Shown: positions 28,601 to 34,699 of the stretch, in pieces
How the letters are laid out: every line of letters begins with the position of its first letter
Position numbering within the stretch: the first letter of the stretch is position 1
Source of the DNA: DASPXY01 sp038227745
GTDB taxonomy: Bacteria; Planctomycetota; Planctomycetia; Gemmatales; Gemmataceae
Assembly (NCBI GenBank): GCA_038227745.1
Contig: JBBRPS010000011.1
Location: 1-34,699, forward strand
DNA: 34,699 nt
Direction: 5' to 3'
Translations under genes and position numbers: made by a program
Notes under the pieces: generated by a model
What the model was told of the DNA's origin: nothing
Database searches by the model: none
What the model saw: only the letters and a program-made list of their open reading frames with translations

Positions 28601-29119
28601 CCGGCGGGCTTCAGCGCCCCTGCGACCAGCATTCCCGCGGGCGAGAACAGCACCGCGTTCGCCCTGTACGCCGAGCCGGGCGCGAAAAGCCCCTCCAAGT
28701 GGCCGCCGCTGCGCCTGGTCGCCGAGGCCGTGATCGACGGGCGGAAGGTGGTGAAGGAGGTGACCGGGGGCCTGCCGAAGGCGGTCGAGCCGGGCGACAT
28801 CGTGACGGTGACGGAGCAGTCCGAGGTGACGCTGCGGCCGGGCGGCCGGGTGGGGCTGCGCGTGAAGGTGGAGCGGCGCAACGGCTTCGCGGGCCGCATC
28901 CCGCTGGAAGTGCGCGGCCTGCCGCACGGCGTGCGCGTGCTGGACATCGGCCTGAACGGCATCCTCGTGACGGAGAAGGAGACGGCGCGGACGGTCGTGA
29001 TCTACGCCGAGCCGTGGGTGCAGCCGCAGGAGCACCCGTTCGTGGTGCTGGCGCGGCGCGAGGGCAAGAACACGGAGCACGCGGCGAAGACGGTGCTGCT
29101 CAAGGTGGCGGCCCCGTGA
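25634..29119 (+). CDS. Secreted planctomycete cytochrome / WD40 / PPC multidomain protein
   Basis: 1161 residues from the ATG at 25634, which begins a signal peptide (MKLSLLALLATSLAVMPSSRAGA); no clear ribosome-binding site is present, and the longer upstream frame lacks a signal. A planctomycete cytochrome domain follows, with CVECH at 41-45, and matches YCVECHNAKNAKAGLDLETY. A WD40 propeller is at about 143-430, with repeats such as DLAFSPDGKLLVTCSYDKLI. An IPT-like segment (about 453-535) and PPC-type domains (about 541-643, 740-793 and 912-952; EQEPNNSPGTGQKI) come next, then C-terminal Ig-like sequence. It is probably a cell-surface or periplasmic protein with one c-type haem; substrate or partner is unknown. 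The toxin-antitoxin pair separates it from the DUF1549 gene. Confidence 0.92.
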   Translation: MKLSLLALLATSLAVMPSSRAGAQQSPSYGRHIRPFLAKYCVECHNAKNAKAGLDLETYKGLKAGSDGGAVLAPGKADESQVVLLVEGTDKPRMPPKEAKRHPKKAEIAVLRAWVAAGAKDDSTDLKAVLPDIKPRVPTAAPIAALAYRPDGKLLAAAGYNEALLLDPSSGDVVARLPGQSSNVTALAFSRDGTRLAVASGVSGVVGEVRLYALPPQGQPTAQPERTLTAHSDVIHDLAFSPDGKLLVTCSYDKLIKLWDVAAGTEVRTLKEHSDSVYGIAFSPDGKLLASAAADRAVKLWEVATGRLLYTLGEATDWVYALAWSPDGRRLAGAGADRSIRVWEATLTGGKLIQSVFAHEAPVVRLAYSADGKALYSVGENHVVKAWDPARMVERKVYPRQAESVLALAVRPDRKQLALGRYDGALLLVDEESGKVQAQPLPVKPKPPAAKKLSPTSGVRGKVVRVTFAGANLDTVGEVAANHPSVTGKLLAEGRTANSVRADVTFLATTPPGVYQLTLKNAAGQSAPLPFTVDLAEPTKEQEPNNSPGTGQKIALPATVVGSLGQTGDVDFYRFEAGAGQQIGVQVQTTAAKLDPELRLTDATGQVLAESGNGVLGYTCPKAGTYALGVRDRDYRGSAGMQYRLHIGEIPIVTAVFPLGLQRGAEAAIHVEGVHLGQAKTVRVKAPPDAAPGTRIPVPLTTPWGPPLNAPSLFVGEFPEAVAAAGKSLTVATPGTANGRIATPGATDTWRFTAKKDQRLIVEVNARRLGSALDSYIEILDTKGRPVPRATLRSLAKTYVAFRDHDSASPGIRIEAWGELTVNDYVLLGGELLRIKELPPNPDADCAFVSERGRRVGYLDTTPTHHAMGVPMYKVAVHPPGTTFPPNGFPVVTLYYRNDDGGPAHGRDSRLFFDAPADGDYLVRIGDSRGQGGSDYAYRLTVRPPRPDFNVSFSPTAPAVWKGGAVPVSVTADRSDGYDGAIAVRLENVPAGFSAPATSIPAGENSTAFALYAEPGAKSPSKWPPLRLVAEAVIDGRKVVKEVTGGLPKAVEPGDIVTVTEQSEVTLRPGGRVGLRVKVERRNGFAGRIPLEVRGLPHGVRVLDIGLNGILVTEKETARTVVIYAEPWVQPQEHPFVVLARREGKNTEHAAKTVLLKVAAP

Positions 29120-29152
29120 CGGCGGACGCGCGGATCCTCACACCAGCCCGAT

Positions 29153-29205
29153 GCGCGAGCGAGGGGTCCCTCGCTCGCGCGTCTCGTGTGACCCTCGCTC
29201 GCGCC
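29153..29205. repeat. Family F-type hairpin between convergent genes
   Basis: GCGCGAGCGAGGG (29153-29165) and CCCTCGCTCGCGC (29168-29180) are exact reverse complements almost touching each other. A further copy, CCCTCGCTCGCGCC, follows at about 29192-29205. The element lies in the 111-base gap between the 3' ends of the cytochrome gene and the kinase-WD40 gene, where a bidirectional terminator would be expected. Confidence 0.8.
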
Positions 29206-29230
29206 GCAAGGGCAGCCGGACCTTCCGACG

Positions 29231-32200
29231 CTATGTCCTGGGGACCCAGGGGGTGCCGTCCCAGACGCGGATGGCGCCGTCCCAACTCCCCGAGAGCACC
29301 AGCCGTCCGTCGCCGCTGAATGCCGCCGCCGTCGTGCCGCCCCGATGGCCGTTGAGCGTCAGGATCAGGCGGCCGGTCCGCGGCTCCCAGAGGCGGACGG
29401 TGCCGTCGTCGCTGGCCGAGACGACCCGTTTGCCGTCCGGGCTGAACGCGACATGGGTCACCTTCTCCTTGTGCCCGCGGCCGACGGCCGTTGCGGCACC
29501 GATCGCCGCGTCCCAGAACCGAACGGCCGAGTCGCCTACATCCCCGCCCGTGACCAGTCCCTTCCCGTCCGGACTCAAGGCGACACAGTTGGCACAGCCC
29601 TCGGGAAGAACCCAGCTCTTCACCTGCCGGCCCGTGTCCGGATCCCACAGCCGGACCGTCCGATCGAGGGCAACGGAGGCCAGGCGCGTGCCCTCGTGAT
29701 TGACGGCCACGGCCCGGACCTCCTGCGCGTGACCGGTGAGCGTGCGCAACTTCTGGCGCGTCGCGGGATCCCAGATCTTCAGCTCGCCGTCCTTGCCGGC
29801 CGACACCAGCCGTTTGCTGTCCGGACTGAACGCCACGCCGTAGACGCGACCCCGGTGGCCGGACAACAACTCAGGGGCCGCTGCGCCGCGGCGGCCGAGC
29901 TGGATCGTCCCGTCGAGCCGAGCCGCGGCCAGGTACTCCCCGTCCGGGCTGTACGCGAGCCTCCACACAAAGGCAACCTTGAAAGGCGGCCACGTGGCGA
30001 GGCGGGCGCCCGTGTCCAGGTCCAGCACTTCCACCAGGCCGGCCCTGTCCCCGTAGGCCACCTCGCGTTTGGCCGGATGGACCGCCAGGGCGGTGACCGG
30101 CGAGCGCCCGACGCGGCGCAAGTTGCGCGGCCCCTGGCCATCGCCGGCGTCCCAGAGTTTCACGGCACCCGTATCGTCCGCGGTGGCCAAGCGCGGGGGC
30201 GCGCCGCCGTACGCGACCCCGTTTGCCCCTCGTGCCAGCCGGATCGGCGACAGTTCGTCGAAGTCCGTCGTCTGCCACCGGCGCACCAGCCCGACGGAAC
30301 AGGCCGCAACCAGCTGCTGGCCATCGGTGCTGAAGGCCAGGCCCGTAATATCCCCGCTCCGGGGGACCAGTTCCCGCAACCGCTCGCCGGTGTCGATGTC
30401 CCACAGAGCAATGGCGCCGTGCTGGGGCATCCGGCTATCGACCATGCGCGTGCCCACGGCCAGCTGCCCGCCGTCAGGATGGAAGGCAAGGCTGTGGACC
30501 ACCAGCGCGCGGCCATCGAAGGTTCGTAGGCAGGCCCGCGTCTGGAGGTCCCATATTTTGACGGTCCTGTCCTCGCTCCCGGAGGCCAGGAGCGGTTTCC
30601 GGGGATGGAAGGCCACGGTCGTCAGCGGTTTCTTGTGCCCCTTGAAGCAATGGACCTTGCGCCCGGCGGTGTCCCACACCTTGACGACTCCGTCCGCGCC
30701 CGCGGACGCGAGCAGCCGGCCCTGCGGATCGAAAGCGATGTACGTGTAGCCCTGGGTGTGCGCTCGAAACTGGAGCACGAGCTTACCGGTCTTCGGATCC
30801 CAGAGCCTGACGCTGCCCTCGGACTCTCCCGACGCCAGCAACGTGCCGCTGGGGCCCCAGGCAACGGACATGGTCCGGTAGCCGGAGGAGGGCAACTGCC
30901 AACGGATCCGGCCGGTGGTCGCGTCACAGAGCAGCACGCCACCGCGGCCCCACGAGGCGACCTGCATGCCGTCCGGGCTGAAGGCGACGCCTTGCGCCGC
31001 CGACTGGTGTTTGCCACAAAGAGCCAGGGAGGCATGGTAGAGCCGGTTCAGGTAGTGCCACTCCCAGCCGCGCAGCGCCTCGGGGCATTCTGCCAGCACC
31101 TCCACGGCGCGCGGCAGGTTATTGGCCTGAAACTGCTGGTCCGCCAGCGCGATCTTGTCGAAGTACGAGAGCACCTCCAGCTTCTCAAGAGCGCCCTGGG
31201 CGGTCCGGGCGCTTTCGGCCGCGTTTAGCGCTAACACCGAAGCGATCACCGTGCCGGTCAGAAGCGCCAGCGCGACCAGTGCGGTCAGGGTCGCGATAGC
31301 CGGGTTGCGGCGGCAGCAGCGCCAGCCGCGCTCAAGCCGGCCCACCGGCCAGGCGCTGATCGGCTCGCCGGCCTGGGAGCGGCGCAGATCCTCGGCCAGG
31401 TCGAGGGTACTGGCGTAGCGCTGGCACGGCTCCTTGCGCAGGCATTTCAGACAGATCGTTTCCAGGTCGGTCGGCACCTTGCCCTGGAGACGGCGGGGCG
31501 GCAGCGGCTCCTCGGTCAGCACCTGCTGCATCGTGTCCCAGGCCGTGTCACCCTGGAACGGCGGCCGGCCGGTCAGCATTTCGTACAGGATGGCCCCCAG
31601 GGCATACACGTCGGTCGCCGGGCCGACCTGCTTGCTCTTGCCGCGGGCTTGCTCCGGGGCCATGTAACTGAGGGTGCCGACGACCGCGAACGTCCCGGTC
31701 GGGCCGTCTTCCTGCAAGCGCTTGGCCACCCCGAAGTCAGTGATCTTGGGGATTCCCAAGCCCAGGGGTTGCACCCCCTGGGGATCCGGCTGCAGCAGCA
31801 CGTTCGCGGGCTTGAGGTCGCGGTGGATGATGCCGCGCTCATGCGCGTAGTGCATGGCGCGGGCGAGCGTCTCCACCAGCGCGGCCGCTTCCCGGGGCGG
31901 TTGTGGAGCGCCGGCCAGTTTGCGGTCCAGGCTGCCCCCCTCGACCAGTTCCAGCGAGAAAAACGGACAGCCGGCCTCTTCGCCCACCTCGTAAATCGGG
32001 ACGATGTTGGGGTGCTGGAGCTGAGCGGCCGCCTCGGCTTCGGCGCGGAAGCGGGCCAGTTGCCGCGGGCTGGCGTGGGCGCCGGCCAGGATCATCTTGA
32101 GGGCGACGAGGCGGTTCGGCCGCAGTTGGCGGGCCTTGTAGACGACGCCCATGCCGCCGTGGCCCAGGTCGCCGAGGATCTCGTAGCCCTGGATGATGGG

Positions 32201-32419
32201 ACGCGGCACCGGGGCCTGCCGTTCGTCGGCGCCCTCGCCCGTACCGTGCGACGTGCCGAGGAAGCTCTCCATCGCCTCCAGCTCGTGAATCTGCCGCTCC
32301 AGCTCCGCGCGCAGCTCCGGACAGTCGGCACAGAGTTCCTCGGCCGGGATGTCCTGGCCCTGCTGTCGAAGTTCGAGCCAGCGGGCCAGCCTGCTGTCGA
32401 GCAGCGAATTTCCAGACAT
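29231..32419 (-). CDS. Membrane Ser/Thr kinase with C-terminal WD40 propellers
   Basis: 1062 residues; GGGGAG lies 8 bases before the ATG at 32419. A short helical N-terminus (1-75) precedes a Hanks kinase (about 79-340) with loop GHGGMGVVYKAR, Lys108 (VALK), HRD at 199-201, DFG at 228-230 and MAPEQARG. A membrane helix follows (about 380-408, AIATLTALVALALLTG). The remainder is about a dozen WD40 repeats, enough for two propellers, for example VAFSPDGKRVVSASDDGTVRLW. The propeller part probably lies outside the cytoplasm and senses a ligand or assembles a complex. The ECF sigma-factor gene lies 27 bases upstream in the same direction, so the kinase may control that sigma factor by phosphorylation. 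This is inferred from gene order and from the known planctomycete pairing. Confidence 0.95.
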   Translation of the reverse strand: MSGNSLLDSRLARWLELRQQGQDIPAEELCADCPELRAELERQIHELEAMESFLGTSHGTGEGADERQAPVPRPIIQGYEILGDLGHGGMGVVYKARQLRPNRLVALKMILAGAHASPRQLARFRAEAEAAAQLQHPNIVPIYEVGEEAGCPFFSLELVEGGSLDRKLAGAPQPPREAAALVETLARAMHYAHERGIIHRDLKPANVLLQPDPQGVQPLGLGIPKITDFGVAKRLQEDGPTGTFAVVGTLSYMAPEQARGKSKQVGPATDVYALGAILYEMLTGRPPFQGDTAWDTMQQVLTEEPLPPRRLQGKVPTDLETICLKCLRKEPCQRYASTLDLAEDLRRSQAGEPISAWPVGRLERGWRCCRRNPAIATLTALVALALLTGTVIASVLALNAAESARTAQGALEKLEVLSYFDKIALADQQFQANNLPRAVEVLAECPEALRGWEWHYLNRLYHASLALCGKHQSAAQGVAFSPDGMQVASWGRGGVLLCDATTGRIRWQLPSSGYRTMSVAWGPSGTLLASGESEGSVRLWDPKTGKLVLQFRAHTQGYTYIAFDPQGRLLASAGADGVVKVWDTAGRKVHCFKGHKKPLTTVAFHPRKPLLASGSEDRTVKIWDLQTRACLRTFDGRALVVHSLAFHPDGGQLAVGTRMVDSRMPQHGAIALWDIDTGERLRELVPRSGDITGLAFSTDGQQLVAACSVGLVRRWQTTDFDELSPIRLARGANGVAYGGAPPRLATADDTGAVKLWDAGDGQGPRNLRRVGRSPVTALAVHPAKREVAYGDRAGLVEVLDLDTGARLATWPPFKVAFVWRLAYSPDGEYLAAARLDGTIQLGRRGAAAPELLSGHRGRVYGVAFSPDSKRLVSAGKDGELKIWDPATRQKLRTLTGHAQEVRAVAVNHEGTRLASVALDRTVRLWDPDTGRQVKSWVLPEGCANCVALSPDGKGLVTGGDVGDSAVRFWDAAIGAATAVGRGHKEKVTHVAFSPDGKRVVSASDDGTVRLWEPRTGRLILTLNGHRGGTTAAAFSGDGRLVLSGSWDGAIRVWDGTPWVPRT

Positions 32420-32446
32420 GAGCGGATCTCCCCGGACAGCGGTTCG

Positions 32447-33013
32447 TCACGATTCCGGCAATTCGGCCTTGAGGATGCGGCGCAGCTTCAGCAGGGCCGC
32501 CGCGCGGCGGAGCTGGACGGTGCGCACGGTGACGCCCAGGCGTGAGGCGGCCTCGGCCTGCTTCAGGCCCTGGTAGAACACCAGGTCGATGACTTCGCGT
32601 TCCGCCTCGGGCAGGGATTCGACCTGCAGGTGAAACTCGTGCCATTCCGCGAGGCGGCCCGGCTCGTGGGAGGTGTCCGGCTGCTCGTAGGGCGGGCTGT
32701 CGGAACTGCCTTGCGCGGCATTTGAGTGGTGGTTGGCCCCCGGGCCCTGCGGTCCGAAGTGGTGCCGGCAGAGGTCGATCAACTCACGGCGGATTTGCCG
32801 GGCGGCGAGGAAGTCGAAGTGGCAGGCCGAAACAACCGGCACGTCGCGGAGGGCCTGGAGCAGGCGCACGAGGGCGCTCTGGAGGACGTCGTCGGTGTCC
32901 TCCCAGCGTTTCACGCCGGGGAAGCCGCGGAGCATCTTGCGGGTGAGGCGCGTCAGCCGCCCGCAGGCCTGGGCGAGCAAGGCGTTTCGGTCATTCTGGT
33001 CCTGGGGATCCAT
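32447..33013 (-). CDS. ECF-type RNA polymerase sigma factor
   Basis: 188 residues from the ATG at 33013, preceded by GGGGAG 8 bases upstream; the frame continues upstream but without family similarity. Region 2 (about 13-85) includes DTDDVLQSALVRLLQAL, and region 4 (about 131-182) includes LPEAEREVIDLVFYQGLKQ and the helix-turn-helix AEAASRLGVTVRTVQLRRAAA. The linker between them is long and rich in Ser, Pro and Asn. It should direct RNA polymerase to a specific promoter set. No anti-sigma gene is adjacent; a membrane kinase follows after 27 bases instead, an arrangement known in planctomycetes. Confidence 0.93.
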   Translation of the reverse strand: MDPQDQNDRNALLAQACGRLTRLTRKMLRGFPGVKRWEDTDDVLQSALVRLLQALRDVPVVSACHFDFLAARQIRRELIDLCRHHFGPQGPGANHHSNAAQGSSDSPPYEQPDTSHEPGRLAEWHEFHLQVESLPEAEREVIDLVFYQGLKQAEAASRLGVTVRTVQLRRAAALLKLRRILKAELPES

Positions 33014-33480
33014 CGGGGCATCTCCCCAAACAGGTCGAGGAACCCGGTTCACGGGCAGGGTGCAGCCGGTCGTCAGTGCTGTGACTGTAACCGATGATGG
33101 AGAGGGAGACAACTTTTTTCGGAAATCCGTTTCGTGTTTTCGGGTCGGCGTCCGTGTTATCTGGGGAGGACGGTCGGCACACGCGGGGGGCGACCCGGCG
33201 TAGGGCGCGTTCGCCCAAACCAGGAGAAAAGACCCGCGGGAGGGCCGTGAGTATGAAGGAGATGGGCTGCCAGAATGGTAGCCGTTGCTGTCGCTCTCCG
33301 TGCATCACCCCCGACGACCCGAACCGCCGGGACGAAGCCTCGGACGCCACGGCAAGAGCAGCCATCAGGCGCTCATGCCTCCCGTGACTCTCGGGCCGAT
33401 GTGATGCCTCGCTGCTGAACCAACCAAGAGGGCGACCCAAGATCCCAGGAAAGCAGAGTCCCTTTTTTGAGGAGTGCATC
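33014..33480. other. Intergenic region, 467 bases, divergent promoters expected
   Basis: It separates the divergent sigma-factor and small secreted protein genes. A possible promoter for the sigma operon lies at 33084-33112. An open frame at 33094-33387 has no convincing ribosome-binding site and no recognisable protein features, so it is not called as a gene. Nothing else was seen. Confidence 0.5.
33084..33112 (-). promoter_or_regulatory. Possible sigma-70-type promoter of the sigma factor-kinase operon
   Basis: On the minus strand, TTGTCT (33107-33112) and TACAGT (33084-33089) are 17 bases apart; each matches four of six consensus bases. The -10 element lies about 70 bases upstream of the sigma-factor start codon. 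In GC-rich DNA such matches also occur by chance. Confidence 0.3.
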
Positions 33481-33918
33481 ATGTGGACGAAGTACGGGCT
33501 GTGGCTGCTGGTAGTCGTAGTCGCGGGGGTGGCGCCGGGGGCGCGAGCTGGGGATACGAAACCCAACGCCTTCACCAAAACCGTCAGCAACGCAGTTCTT
33601 AGCTGCGTCCGTCCCTCGACGTTGTTTGCGGAGGGAGGCTATAAGCCTTACATCCTCTCCCACAAGTACACACGCCCGAAGGCGGGCCGGCTCGACCTCG
33701 AAGTCCGGATGCGCTGGTACGGCGCTTTCACCAAGAATCCCTACGAGGCGAGTTTCAAGATCAAAAGCGAGTTTGACGGAAAACTGCTTGAAATCCTCGG
33801 CATCGATTATACGGATGATTGTGTCTTCCCGGCCCCCGATCTGCGCCTGCTGAACGGTCTGCTCCGCACCCTGAACAAGAAATTCGCGGAGGCCGCTGGG
33901 GGTTCACCGGGCGATTGA
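33481..33918 (+). CDS. Small secreted protein of unknown function
   Basis: 145 residues; GAGGAG lies 7-8 bases before the ATG. It starts with a clear Sec signal peptide (MWTKYGLWLLVVVVAGVAPGARA), cleaved probably after ARA. The mature part of about 122 residues is mixed charged/aromatic with probable beta strands (LDLEVRMRWYGAFT, YEASFKIKSEFDGKLLEILGI) and two cysteines (SCVRPST and DDCVFPAP), which could form a disulfide. I do not recognise a family. It is divergent from the ECF sigma-factor operon and might be one of its targets, but no shared promoter motif could be shown. Confidence 0.8.
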   Translation: MWTKYGLWLLVVVVAGVAPGARAGDTKPNAFTKTVSNAVLSCVRPSTLFAEGGYKPYILSHKYTRPKAGRLDLEVRMRWYGAFTKNPYEASFKIKSEFDGKLLEILGIDYTDDCVFPAPDLRLLNGLLRTLNKKFAEAAGGSPGD

Positions 33919-34161
33919 GGTGCGACCTGCCGACATCCGAGTAGCGCCCAGGAGGTAATGCGGTGCGACCGGGGTGTTGCCTTCCCCTCGCAAGAGCATG
34001 TGTAGAGCGTCACCTACGACCCCCTCGCGGGTCTCCGGGCTGAGGTGGGGGCCATCTACCAACGCCTATACGCCAGATGCTTCCTTGATCCCGATTCATC
34101 AGCAGCTATTGGGTTTTCTCAAAAAGTGCAGAAAACAACAATACTGCAGAAAAGTCATCGC

Positions 34162-34699
34162 ATGGGCGACAACATGACGCAACCGTCGCAGATGGACAAA
34201 CTGATCGCCACGATTCGGTTTGCCATCATCGCTGCACTGATGGGAGCGGCGGTCTATTTCTTTGGTCCGACCTTGCTCAAAAAATGGAACGAATCCCAAA
34301 CGGCGAGCAAGAATGGGGGCGACGCTGAGGCGCAACTCCGAAAGGAAGAGGAACTCCGGAAAAAAATCGGTGACGACGCGCTGGCAAATGTCCAGCGCAA
34401 CGGTTCGCACATTCTCAACGAGGCTTACCCCTTCGCATTCGGAAAGTTGAGCTACAGGAACGCAGAGTTGCTTGGCGTGGGAGCGAATGACGGGGGCTAC
34501 GTCGCGACGGTGCGACTCAATTATCTGAACTTGTTCAATCGTCCACACTATTTGGAAATTGGATTTGGTCATGACTCGCAGGGCGGCTACCGTTCCTCGC
34601 GATTCGTCAAGCACACTGACATCATAGCGCCTAAAGAACTGACTCTTGGCACTCTATGGGGGGGGAAATTAGGGAAATTGGGCCGGGTCGGGGTGGGAG
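34162..34699 (+). CDS. Membrane-anchored hypothetical protein, incomplete at window end
   Basis: The frame starting at ATG 34162 (MGDNMTQPSQMDKLIATIRF; other in-frame ATGs follow at 34174 and 34192) stays open for 179 codons to the end of the window without a stop. A hydrophobic helix lies at about 18-35 (TIRFAIIAALMGAAVYFFG). Next comes a charged, probably helical stretch (about 55-75, AQLRKEEELRKKIGDD), then a region with beta-like pattern (YVATVRLNYLNLFNRPHYLEIGF). No family is recognised. Its DNA is about 50% GC, far below the rest of the window. The last 40 bases are G-rich and simple, so the end may be unreliable or contain a frameshift. Confidence 0.6.
   Translation, partial: MGDNMTQPSQMDKLIATIRFAIIAALMGAAVYFFGPTLLKKWNESQTASKNGGDAEAQLRKEEELRKKIGDDALANVQRNGSHILNEAYPFAFGKLSYRNAELLGVGANDGGYVATVRLNYLNLFNRPHYLEIGFGHDSQGGYRSSRFVKHTDIIAPKELTLGTLWGGKLGKLGRVGVG

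Noticed and set aside
26990..29080. 696-codon open frame on the minus strand
   Set aside because: It is antisense to the cytochrome-WD40-PPC gene, rich in Arg/His/Asp/Val, with no motif.
33094..33387. 97-codon open frame with several cysteines in the sigma/secreted-protein gap
   Set aside because: No convincing ribosome-binding site; it overlaps the likely promoter region and has no coherent protein pattern.
33950..34040. AGGAGG followed by a GTG-start mini-frame beginning GTGCGACC, which also resembles a group II intron 5' end
   Set aside because: The frame is about 26 codons without recognisable features, and no intron domain V or reverse transcriptase was found.

Overview
The window looks like a piece of a planctomycete chromosome, most likely a Gemmata-type (Gemmataceae) genome. 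Reasons: GC-rich DNA (about 70% in the lines I counted); DUF1501, DUF1549/DUF1553, DUF1559 and planctomycete-cytochrome proteins; Ser/Thr kinases fused to WD40 propellers; an ECF sigma factor next to a kinase; and many intergenic hairpin repeats. No rRNA, tRNA, CRISPR array, transposase or prophage gene was seen.

Layout. (1) 0.1-4.8 kb, minus strand: sigma-54-type response regulator, endonuclease-type mutL, and an NAD-type isocitrate dehydrogenase, separated by hairpins. (2) 5.1-9.2 kb: an HD-GYP protein and a CPBP membrane protease on the plus strand, then a convergent GT39-like membrane glycosyltransferase whose 3' end overlaps the protease gene. (3) 9.7-12.4 kb: a Tat-exported DUF1501 protein and a convergent secreted alpha/beta hydrolase. 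(4) 12.5-12.9 kb: remnants of a propeller protein and of a Ser/Thr kinase. (5) 12.9-17.5 kb, plus strand: a small unknown gene, a copper amine oxidase encoded as two separate genes (N2/N3 domains, then catalytic domain), a pilin-like DUF1559 protein, a truncated Uma2 protein and a nucleotidyltransferase. (6) 17.5-29.1 kb, plus strand: a 1611-residue zinc-ribbon/kinase/WD40/TPR protein, a Big2-DUF1549-DUF1553 protein, a DUF433/DUF5615 toxin-antitoxin-like pair, and a secreted cytochrome-WD40-PPC protein. (7) 29.2-33.0 kb, minus strand: an ECF sigma factor and a kinase-WD40 receptor, probably one operon. (8) 33.5 kb to the end: a small secreted protein and an unfinished membrane-anchored gene in clearly less GC-rich DNA.

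How the genes may work together. The 17.5-33 kb block combines two membrane kinases carrying propellers, an ECF sigma factor with no visible anti-sigma gene, and two exported proteins with cytochrome-like motifs. This suggests a surface or redox function under kinase/sigma control, but the link is inferred from position only.

The most unusual points are the split amine oxidase with a non-consensus cofactor motif, and the set of different intergenic hairpins, most of which share one design (a small palindrome present as an inverted pair).
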